64,000 nt of DNA from NCBI GenBank assembly GCA_028688515.1, contig JAQTXZ010000001.1, positions 620,001-684,000 on the forward strand. Reading direction: 5' to 3'. Made by a program: the position numbers and the translations under genes. The notes beneath the pieces are model-generated. The model had not been told where the DNA came from and ran no database searches. It saw only the letters and a program-made list of their open reading frames with translations. Of the stretch, positions 1 through 5,833 are shown piece by piece (position 1 is the first letter of the stretch; each line of letters opens with the position of its first letter). This DNA is from Patescibacteria group bacterium (lineage in GTDB: Bacteria > Patescibacteriota > Patescibacteriia > 2-12-FULL-60-25).

Positions 1-1
1 C

Positions 2-805
2 AGAAAACCCGCACCGCAGAATCCTTCCGAGCTTGCACAAAGCGGAGTTTATGACTTACCAAAACTCAAGCGGGGCAAAGTAGACATGGGACCGTCAGTT
101 ATAATAGAATCGGAACCTTTGAGCGTGGAATGGGCAAATAAAAGCCTCGGTAAAAATTCTGATGGTGAAATTTTAGCCGCAAAAGAATGGGACCGAATCG
201 TGCCGCTAATTGCGGAAGGTAGATTGAGAAGAAAGATTTTTGTAGCTGTCGAAAAATTCTTAAAAGAATTAAATGAAATTAAAGGATTATCGGAGGAATA
301 CGCATCGCTTACACAACTGATAACCAAAGTTCGAGAGGACGACAAATTCAACGACTCACCCGAGGCGGCAATGTACATCTTCTTGAAAGCACTCAAGCCA
401 AAAAACAAAGCTGACGAGGAAGCTCAAAAAATCGTTTACAAAACAATTTGGGAAATAGACAACATACTGGAACCCGCTCCTGCGGTTGAATCGAAGCCCA
501 AAAAAGCCGGCAAGAAAGTCGAGATGGAACCAAACTATGAGGCTTTGCGCCATGAGGTCTTAGAGCTTGTTCCTGATGGCAAAAAAGCTCCGCACATCAA
601 CAAACGCCAAAACTATTCCAGAGTTCTCGAGGTCTATCTTGAAGCAATAAAAGAGGGGAAAGAAGAGCTAGCCAAAACCATGGCGGAAGAATTAGATGAA
701 CTAAACAAGGAGCTTTTCATCGAAGACGAAGACGCCATCAAAAAATTGATGGCGCTATCGGGAAATGAAGAAATTGAAGCTGAGGAAGAAAGAATGGCCG
801 GATAG
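2..805 (+). CDS. Hypothetical protein, 5' end outside the window
   Basis: The reading frame is open from base 2 to the TAG at 803-805. The ATG at 86 is probably internal, because no stop lies upstream of it and the upstream codons read as ordinary protein. What is visible is about 267 residues, highly charged, Lys/Glu-rich and probably helical. A short Ala/Pro/Lys-rich linker near residues 155-170 separates two helical parts. No catalytic motif, signal peptide or membrane segment is visible. It converges on thrS, whose stop is the next base. I do not recognise the family. Confidence 0.7.
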   Translation, partial: RKPAPQNPSELAQSGVYDLPKLKRGKVDMGPSVIIESEPLSVEWANKSLGKNSDGEILAAKEWDRIVPLIAEGRLRRKIFVAVEKFLKELNEIKGLSEEYASLTQLITKVREDDKFNDSPEAAMYIFLKALKPKNKADEEAQKIVYKTIWEIDNILEPAPAVESKPKKAGKKVEMEPNYEALRHEVLELVPDGKKAPHINKRQNYSRVLEVYLEAIKEGKEELAKTMAEELDELNKELFIEDEDAIKKLMALSGNEEIEAEEERMAG

Positions 806-2590
806 TTAGGATCTCTCGCTGATTAACTTAAGAACTTTTTCCACAAACTCTGCTTTTGGCAGGGTTTCTTGGTTATCCACACCCCTCCATCTGACGGTCA
901 ATTCGCCGTCCATTTCTTTATCTCCATACACAATCATGCACGGCATCTTCTTTTTTTCCGCATTGCGAATCTTTTTGCCGACAGATTCGGTCGAATCGTC
1001 AACTTCCACCCTCATCCCCTGCTCTTTCAACTCGTTTGCAAACTTTATTGCCGCATCGACGTGCCTGTCTGCAACCGGAAGCACAGAGACCTGAACCGGC
1101 GCAAGCCAAAGCGGGAAAGCGCCGGCGTAATGTTCGATCAGGACTGACAGAAAGCGCTCAATCGAACCCATAATGGCGCAGTGGATCATAACAATCCCCT
1201 CTTTTTCACCTTTTTCGTTGACGCAATTCAAATCAAAATTAACCGGCATGTTAAAGTCCAACTGAATTGTCGCAACTTGATGCAAGCGGCCCAAGGCGTC
1301 TTTGCCCATAAAATCGAGTTTCGGGCCGTACATCGCTGCTTCACCCTTACCCTCCACGAAAGAGACTCCCCGCTTCTCGATCAAACTCTTAAGCTGACTT
1401 TCCGCTTCTTGCCAGACTTCCGGTGTTCCCAAATACTTATCAAAGTTATCCGGGTCATGCGTGGAAAGTCTTAAGTTAAGCTCAAAGCCAAAAGTTTTGT
1501 AAAAAACGTCGATGATATCCCAGATGGCAAAACATTCCTGTTCAATCTGATTTTTGCGGCAAAACACATGCGCATCATCCTGCGTGATGCAACGCACGCG
1601 CGAAAGGCCAGAAAGCTCGCCCGTCTGTTCATCGCGATACACCATGGTCGTCTCGGCATAACGTTGCGGCATATCGCGATAGCTGCGCATCTCGGAGTCG
1701 AAAATCTGCGTGTGATGCGGACAATTCATGGGCTTTAACGCAAACTCGTGATTTTCGCGTGTGACAATCTTGAACAGCTCGTCTTTGAATTTTGCCCAGT
1801 GCCCGCTTTTAACGTAAAGATCTTTTTTGGTGATGTGCGGAATCGCGACTTTGGTAAAACCCTTGGCTTTGCGCAACTCCCAAACATATTCATCCAAAAC
1901 AGTACGCAAGATAGTCCCCTTTGGCGACCAAAGAGGCAAACCGCTGCCAACAAGATCGGAAAAAGAAAACAAACCAAGCTCTTTGCCTAATTTTTTATGG
2001 TCGCGCTTTTCCGCTTCTGCCATCATGGCCTCATACGCATCCAATTCCTCTTGCGTCGCAAAACATAATCCGTAAATGCGTTGCAACTGCGGATTTGTTT
2101 CTTTGCCGCGCCAAAATGCGCCGGCCATCTTCCAAACTTTAAAAGCTCCGATCTGGCTTGAATCCTCCACATGAGGACCGCGACAAAGATCTGTAAAATC
2201 CCCCGTCGTATATACGCTGACTTTGCCTTGCATGGCCGGATCAACGTCTGCCGCTTCTTCCGCCGAAAGTTTTGTCGTACCTTTTGTCTTAATATCGTTC
2301 AACAGTTCGACCTTAAACGGCTGATTCAATTTTTCAAACAAAACGATAGCCTCATCGGCGCTCATCTCCTGACGCTCGAACGCGAGTTTCTTGTTTGCCA
2401 GCTTTTGCATCTCTTTTTGAATTTCTCTGAGATCCTCGGGCGTAACCGTGCGGCCGATGTCTATGTCATAATAAAAACCATTGTCCACGGCCGGACCAAC
2501 GCCGAATTTGGCATTCGGGAAAAGTTTTTGAATCGCGGCAGCCATAACATGTGCCGCACTGTGACGAATTTGTTCGATGGAATAGCTCAT
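806..2590 (-). CDS. thrS: Threonyl-tRNA synthetase lacking the TGS domain
   Basis: Class II synthetase that charges tRNA-Thr, 594 aa. The N-terminal editing domain shows HxxxH (H10, H14) and CxxxH (C136, H140), the pattern that clears Ser-tRNA-Thr. The catalytic core has the zinc ligands C290, H341 and H470. Motif 2 is near residues 310-340, and motif 3 (GSIERF) ends near 480. The anticodon-binding domain fills the last ~110 residues. The usual N-terminal TGS domain (about 60 residues) is absent: the editing domain begins at residue 1. The residue after H470 is Cys where Arg is usual. There is no Shine-Dalgarno before the ATG at 2590. The gene sits about 220 nt downstream of its promoter, behind a T-box riboswitch. 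Confidence 0.97.
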   Translation of the reverse strand: MSYSIEQIRHSAAHVMAAAIQKLFPNAKFGVGPAVDNGFYYDIDIGRTVTPEDLREIQKEMQKLANKKLAFERQEMSADEAIVLFEKLNQPFKVELLNDIKTKGTTKLSAEEAADVDPAMQGKVSVYTTGDFTDLCRGPHVEDSSQIGAFKVWKMAGAFWRGKETNPQLQRIYGLCFATQEELDAYEAMMAEAEKRDHKKLGKELGLFSFSDLVGSGLPLWSPKGTILRTVLDEYVWELRKAKGFTKVAIPHITKKDLYVKSGHWAKFKDELFKIVTRENHEFALKPMNCPHHTQIFDSEMRSYRDMPQRYAETTMVYRDEQTGELSGLSRVRCITQDDAHVFCRKNQIEQECFAIWDIIDVFYKTFGFELNLRLSTHDPDNFDKYLGTPEVWQEAESQLKSLIEKRGVSFVEGKGEAAMYGPKLDFMGKDALGRLHQVATIQLDFNMPVNFDLNCVNEKGEKEGIVMIHCAIMGSIERFLSVLIEHYAGAFPLWLAPVQVSVLPVADRHVDAAIKFANELKEQGMRVEVDDSTESVGKKIRNAEKKKMPCMIVYGDKEMDGELTVRWRGVDNQETLPKAEFVEKVLKLISERS

Positions 2591-2600
2591 ATTTTATTCA

Positions 2601-2650
2601 ATTACTAATTACTAATTACTAATTACGAATTCAGGATTCGTAATTTCGTA
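2601..2650. repeat. Heptad tandem repeat upstream of thrS
   Basis: Tandem copies of TTACTAA (period 7) at 2601-2626, followed by a partly inverted stretch (GAATTC, ATTCGTAATTT). It lies between the T-box terminator and the thrS start codon. Confidence 0.75.
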
Positions 2651-2664
2651 GACCTTATCTAATT

Positions 2665-2698
2665 AAAAAACCGACCAACCCAATTAAGGACTCGTCGG
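2665..2698 (-). terminator. T-box-controlled intrinsic terminator before thrS
   Basis: In RNA sense: CCGAC pairs with GUCGG, a second block of five pairs (one mismatch between) closes a UUAAUU loop, and six U follow. The 5' arm shares bases with the 3' arm (CCCG) of the antiterminator, so the two folds exclude each other. Confidence 0.85.
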
Positions 2699-2810
2699 GA
2701 CCCTTCTTCGCTAAAGCTACGAAGGGCGGTTCCACCCGTATTCCCCCGATGAACATCGGGGACACTTTTATCTTTAATTTTCTTGCGATATCCGGTTGGT
2801 AGCCGGAACG
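2665..2810 (-). promoter_or_regulatory. T-box riboswitch, compact form, controlling thrS
   Basis: Seen in RNA sense, 5' to 3'. A 5-bp hairpin (UCCGG/CCGGA, 2791-2807) has loop CUACCAA containing the Thr codon ACC. An A-rich linker follows, then a 7-bp hairpin with loop GUUC (2744-2761). Next comes GGGUGGAACCGC, the canonical T-box core. The antiterminator (2696-2738) has A1 arm CGGG/CCCG, bulge UGGAACC, and a 7-bp A2 hairpin. The terminator overlaps it. Known: uncharged tRNA reads the specifier codon and pairs its 3' end with UGGN to stabilise the antiterminator. Inferred: uncharged tRNA-Thr(GGU), with discriminator U to match UGGA, switches thrS on. The long Stem I of classical T-boxes is missing. 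Confidence 0.85.
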
Positions 2811-2816
2811 ATTAAT

Positions 2817-2845
2817 AGAATAGGACGGATGTTGGTGGGAGTCAA
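2817..2845 (-). promoter_or_regulatory. Promoter of thrS
   Basis: TTGACT (2840-2845), 17-nt spacer, TATTCT (2817-2822). Predicted start near 2810, immediately before the first T-box hairpin. Confidence 0.85.
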
Positions 2846-3000
2846 GCGATTCACCAGCCGGACTTCCTTTTGAGGAGCTTGCATTTTTTTATTTTTGAGA
2901 GAAGGGTGGAGGGGGCTAAGGTGTGAGTGTCGGCTCTGAGTTGATTAGGTTAGTAGTGTCAATTTGTGAATTATTAAACATAAAATTAAATTATTATTTC

Positions 3001-3094
3001 ATATAACGTTAGGGATATGAGAAGTTGCGACCAACGGGAGCAATTTGGGTGGAGAAGTCTGCAAGACTTCGTAACCTCATATCCCTTGTTAAAT
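3001..3094 (-). other. attC-like site A (methyltransferase cassette)
   Basis: Plus-strand boxes ATATAAC (3001-3007) and GTTAAAT (3088-3094) enclose AGGGATATGAG and its inverse CTCATATCCCT, with an inner GAAGTCT/AGACTTC hairpin. It shares TATGAGAAGTTGCGA and GCAATTTGGG blocks with site C. Confidence 0.72.
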
Positions 3095-3145
3095 GAGTGC
3101 GATAGCACCGAGCCAGAGTGTAACGTCCCGAAGGGCTGGCGAGAG

Positions 3146-3160
3146 TAAATATTAGTGGCC
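3146..3160. repeat. Left 15-bp inverted repeat of the methyltransferase cassette
   Basis: TAAATATTAGTGGCC, a perfect inverse of 3845-3859. The two arms bracket the gene just inside the recombination cores. Confidence 0.85.
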
Positions 3161-3161
3161 A

Positions 3162-3806
3162 TTACTTCGACAGAGTACATAAATAAGCAATATTGACTTT
3201 TGTTATGTCATCTATCTGTAAATTTGCCCGAGAAAAAATATCTTCCAATTGCTCTTTAGAAAATTGTTCGGAAATGTTGTCCCCCACACTTTCATCAAAG
3301 ACAACTTTTCCATTTTCTACACTTTTAATTGTAATTCCTGATGCCTTATAGACTTTCATTCTTTCTTCTAAAGCATCTTCGGAAAATACGCTGATGATAA
3401 TTTTTCCAGAGTTTTGTAAAACTCTTTTCATTTCATCAAGAATAATAAATCTCTTATCTGCAAAATTCGCAAAGGTTGTCATACAAACAACAAAATCAAA
3501 TTCCCCGTTTTCAAAAGGTAATTTTGTTGCATCAGCTTTGAGAATTTTGATTGAAGGGTAACTGGAAAAATTATTTTTTGCATCAGCAATGGCCTTATCA
3601 TCGTGGTCAATTCCGGTAACGTTTTTGGTTACTGGAAAAATGTCGAAGATGCTTCTTCCATCTCCACAGCCGACTTCAAGAACTTTGGCATCAGGAGTTA
3701 TTGTTTTTTGAAGATATTTTTTCTCTTCTTCAAACCATTTGTGATAAGAATCGGGCAAATTTTTTAAAACAAATTCCCAATAATCCATATTTGTTTTCAT
3801 AGACAT
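3162..3806 (-). CDS. Class I SAM-dependent methyltransferase (integron cassette gene)
   Basis: 214 aa, cytosolic. Motif I is VLEVGCGDG near residues 40-48. An acidic residue ends strand 2 (GIDHDD). The motif KADATKLPFENGEFD and a motif IV/post-I region (VVCMTTFANF) follow, then the helix EMKRVLQNSGKIIISVF typical of UbiE/BioC-like small-molecule methyltransferases. The substrate cannot be read from the sequence. It is the last cassette of the array: site A lies 67 bp beyond its stop, and a 15-bp perfect inverted repeat flanks it. It is more AT-rich than the neighbouring housekeeping genes, in keeping with acquisition. An upstream ATG two codons later (MKTN) is an alternative start. Confidence 0.88.
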   Translation of the reverse strand: MSMKTNMDYWEFVLKNLPDSYHKWFEEEKKYLQKTITPDAKVLEVGCGDGRSIFDIFPVTKNVTGIDHDDKAIADAKNNFSSYPSIKILKADATKLPFENGEFDFVVCMTTFANFADKRFIILDEMKRVLQNSGKIIISVFSEDALEERMKVYKASGITIKSVENGKVVFDESVGDNISEQFSKEQLEDIFSRANLQIDDITKVNIAYLCTLSK

Positions 3807-3844
3807 AACAAAAGTTTAAGTAAATATAAAGATTGCGATGATGA

Positions 3845-3859
3845 GGCCACTAATATTTA
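3845..3859. repeat. Right 15-bp inverted repeat of the methyltransferase cassette
   Basis: GGCCACTAATATTTA, the inverse of 3146-3160. It lies 4 bp from the core box at 3863. Confidence 0.85.
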
Positions 3860-3862
3860 TTT

Positions 3863-3996
3863 CACTTAACGTTCCGCAGTATGCGATGTTTGGCAGTGGT
3901 AAAATTTGCGACGAAGGAGCTTACCACTGCCAAATATGGACGGAGTTTTGCGTAGTGCAACGGAGCAAAACGTAGTCGCATACTGCGTGTTAGCTG
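3863..3996 (-). other. attC-like site B (YbaK cassette)
   Basis: CACTTAAC (3863-3870) and GTTAGCTG (3989-3996) flank CGCAGTATGCGA and its exact inverse TCGCATACTGCG. A nested TTTGGCAGTGGTAA/TTACCACTGCCAAA stem lies inside. At 134 bp it is the longest of the sites and is not related in its middle to A or C. Confidence 0.75.
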
Positions 3997-4021
3997 ATGT
4001 ATTGCGAAGGCCAGCCCGGCC

Positions 4022-4495
4022 TTATTTTCTGACCCTAACAATCTCTCCATGATTTTTTTGCTGTAATTCTTTTGCCGATATTTTTACGAGTGAATTTTCG
4101 GAGCCGCCACCAGTGTAAACTATGTCCATTTCCATGACTCTTGGATCAATGAGAAACTTTGCTTGATAGCCAAATGAAGGAGTTCCTCCACATGGATAAC
4201 CTGTTTTTTCTAGGATTTCTTCTGGCGTTGCTGTTCTTGGACGTTCAATATTCAAGGCCTTTTCCACACGAGAAGTGCTAGCCCGATCTTCGCCTTTAAC
4301 GATTGCCACGATTAAATTGCCATCGCTATCAATCATGCAAATATTTTTTACAAATTCTTGAGGGCTAGCATTTGCAGCCTGTGCAGCTTCCTCTACAGAA
4401 TGGCACGACTGATTGAAACTCAAATGCTGGCCTTGAATATTGTTGGTTTGGAGGAACTCCTTCATTTTTTCTTCGTAAGTGTCCATAAGAGGCAA
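4022..4495 (-). CDS. YbaK/EbsC-type aminoacyl-tRNA deacylase (integron cassette gene)
   Basis: 157 aa. It matches the YbaK/ProX single-domain editing fold: a VEEAAQAANASPQEFVKNICM helix region, then a VKGEDR(A)S segment, then TGYPCGGTPSFGY corresponding to the GY-x-GG-x-sPfG loop, and a C-terminal KISAKEL helix. Family members hydrolyse mischarged tRNA (for example Cys- or Ala-tRNA-Pro) in trans. Which tRNA it acts on is unknown. It sits between sites C and B on the minus strand as a single-gene cassette. A start two residues later or at residue 4 (MDTY) is possible. The identity of the fold is firm; its role in an integron cassette is inference. Confidence 0.85.
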   Translation of the reverse strand: MPLMDTYEEKMKEFLQTNNIQGQHLSFNQSCHSVEEAAQAANASPQEFVKNICMIDSDGNLIVAIVKGEDRASTSRVEKALNIERPRTATPEEILEKTGYPCGGTPSFGYQAKFLIDPRVMEMDIVYTGGGSENSLVKISAKELQQKNHGEIVRVRK

Positions 4496-4549
4496 AGGAA
4501 TTACAGCCTTTATTAAATCATAAACGTTAGGGCTGGGCGAGTAATATTT

Positions 4550-4638
4550 CAGCTAACGTTTGCGTGTATGAGAAGTTGCGAAGCAATTTGGGCGGAAGCT
4601 TTTGTAAAAAGCCGTAGCCTCATACACGCTGTTGTACG
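4550..4638 (-). other. attC-like site C (nitrilase-like cassette)
   Basis: CAGCTAAC (4550-4557) and GTTGTACG (4631-4638) flank GCGTGTATGAG and its inverse CTCATACACGC. Its central blocks match site A. Just outside at 4521-4537 a short TAAACGTTAGGGCTGGG segment looks like a relic of another core site. Confidence 0.75.
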
Positions 4639-4707
4639 ATGTAATGAAAAATTCTTATTTCGCCGAAAGGCGAAATTTAATCAGGGCAAATTTTAATTTT
4701 ATTTTTC
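4631..4707. repeat. Left ~70-bp inverted repeat of the nitrilase-like cassette
   Basis: Starts in the core box of site C and reads toward the gene: TAATGAAAAATTCTT, a small hairpin, then TTAATCAGGGCAAA and TTTTAATTTTATTT. The same order occurs inverted at 5636-5706. The internal hairpins differ in sequence (TTTCGCC/GGCGAAA here, TTGCCC/GGGCAA on the other side), but both stay paired. Confidence 0.85.
4645..4676 (-). terminator. Terminator after the nitrilase-like gene
   Basis: ATTTCGCC/GGCGAAAT 8-bp stem with a 4-nt loop, followed on the minus strand by AAGAATTTTT. Confidence 0.65.
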
Positions 4708-5634
4708 CTTTTTTAATTTGAATTTTGTATAGGTATTTTTGTACTCCAAATTCTCAATCTCTATATCTGCTGATGGATTTAGCACACCTGTACAATTTGG
4801 TCCATCACACCTAACAACAGGAATGCCTTTTTCTTGTAGCGCTTCTTCTATCTTCTCTACGTAGATTGATGCTTTTGGGTCGGACGCTTTTTGTAAAGCT
4901 CGCTCGACAGCCTCATTGAATTGCTGTTCACGCGCTTCTCGTGAATCTAACTCTGGAACGTATTCTGGATCGTTTGGGTCATATTGTGAATCATCGAGCA
5001 TGGCTCTGTAATACGCTTTTTCTAACAATAGTTGAGCTACGATTTCCTTGGTGAGGGTATGGTTGCCGTATTTTTGTAACATTCTAAATTTCAAAAAACC
5101 ATCATCGGCCTCTTGAGAAGGATTGTACAAAACATTGATACCCTCTAAATCTTTTGGTTGAATTGTCCCGATCTCTCCGCAAATTGTCACGCCAATATGA
5201 GTACCAGGAATTTTATGTACAGGATTTCTTTGCCATGATTTTGGAAAGGCAAAGGTTAATCCGTTTCTACCAACAAAAATTCCGATTGAATCTCTACTAT
5301 CAACGCCTTCTTCTTCAACGGATCGACCTTCATCTTGGAATAGTTTTTGAAATTTTTCCCAGCTCATGTCGTGTGAGTCGGGGGCGAGTATAATGTCTAC
5401 TTTTTTGTCTTTTGCCAAAGCTTCAATTTTTTTAAGATTCGCCAACACTTCATCAACTTTAAAGTTATACTCACCCAGTATAACTGTATCTACACGTCCT
5501 TCACGAGAAGCATCTTCGATAATCCCGATCATCTCGTCGATCGTCTTGCAATAGTTTAAGGAGATGATGTTGAGATCCAAAACTTTTTCCTTCTCAACTT
5601 TAGATTCGTAATTTTTTGGTCTTTCAATCGACAT
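4699..5634 (-). CDS. Divergent nitrilase/carbon-nitrogen hydrolase-like protein (integron cassette gene)
   Basis: 311 aa. The order of candidate catalytic residues fits the Glu-Lys-Cys triad of the nitrilase fold: Glu in VILGEYNF, Lys in FAFPKSWQR, Cys in GVTICGEIG. A late VVRCDGPNCTGVLNPSADIEI stretch resembles the final strands of the family. The middle (residues ~185-270) is an unusual acidic helical insertion. If active it would hydrolyse an amide or nitrile; the substrate is unknown. It is a single-gene cassette and the first of the array, bounded on both sides by ~70-bp inverted repeats. It is AT-rich compared with dnaE beside it. The family call is tentative because overall similarity is low by eye. 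Confidence 0.6.
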   Translation of the reverse strand: MSIERPKNYESKVEKEKVLDLNIISLNYCKTIDEMIGIIEDASREGRVDTVILGEYNFKVDEVLANLKKIEALAKDKKVDIILAPDSHDMSWEKFQKLFQDEGRSVEEEGVDSRDSIGIFVGRNGLTFAFPKSWQRNPVHKIPGTHIGVTICGEIGTIQPKDLEGINVLYNPSQEADDGFLKFRMLQKYGNHTLTKEIVAQLLLEKAYYRAMLDDSQYDPNDPEYVPELDSREAREQQFNEAVERALQKASDPKASIYVEKIEEALQEKGIPVVRCDGPNCTGVLNPSADIEIENLEYKNTYTKFKLKKEK

Positions 5635-5635
5635 A

Positions 5636-5706
5636 AATAAAATTAAATTTTGCCCTGATTAATTTGCCCAATAGGGCAAAAAGAATTTTTCATTATTTCG
5701 TATAAC
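5636..5706. repeat. Right ~70-bp inverted repeat of the nitrilase-like cassette
   Basis: Inverse of 4631-4707. Read on the minus strand it starts GTTATACG, continues AAATAATGAAAAATTCTT, has a TTGCCC/GGGCAA hairpin, then TTAATCAGGGCAAAA, and ends next to the start codon. Confidence 0.85.
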
Positions 5707-5760
5707 TCGTTTCTATACGAAAACACTTCGTATAATACTCCACATTCTGCCACTTATACG
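5699..5760 (-). other. Short attC- or attI-like boundary site D
   Basis: CGTATAA (5699-5705) pairs with TTATACG (5754-5760), and an ATACGAA/TTCGTAT hairpin lies between. It is the upstream edge of the array. One box lacks the invariant AAC, so it is either a degenerate attC or the remains of the attI side. Confidence 0.45.
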
Positions 5761-5772
5761 CTCAAATGTACA

Positions 5773-5823
5773 GAAAAAGGCGGGGAGGTTGCCGCGCTCC
5801 GTCGGACTGCACTCGCAATGACA
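5773..5823. repeat. Dispersed palindromic repeat, GCAATGAC type
   Basis: Contains TTGCCGCGCTCCGTCGGACT and CTCGCAATGACAAA, a half-copy of the family also seen at 18684, 19815, 25360 and 62225. Confidence 0.75.
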
Positions 5824-5833
5824 AAAGGAAGGG

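Larger units (their letters stand above)
3001..5760. mobile_element. Integron-like cassette array without integrase (CALIN-like)
   Basis: Three minus-strand single-gene cassettes (methyltransferase, YbaK-like, nitrilase-like) are each followed at the 3' end by a 89-134 bp imperfect palindrome. Each palindrome is bounded by boxes close to the attC consensus RYYYAAC/GTTRRRY. On the minus strand the four junctions read GTTATATGAAATAAT, GTTAAGTGAAATAAA, GTTAGCTGAAATATT and GTTATACGAAATAAT, a shared cassette-start signature. The R'' box of each cassette matches the 5' end of its own cassette better than that of its neighbour, as expected after G^TT cleavage. For example, CAGCTAAC at 3' pairs perfectly with GTTAGCTG at the start of the YbaK cassette. 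No tyrosine recombinase is in the window. Between 2846 and 3000 I see nothing else. Confidence 0.75.

Noticed and set aside
2665-2698. Terminator read as the end of the integron array
   Set aside because: It lies on the thrS strand, downstream of the thrS promoter, and overlaps the T-box antiterminator.
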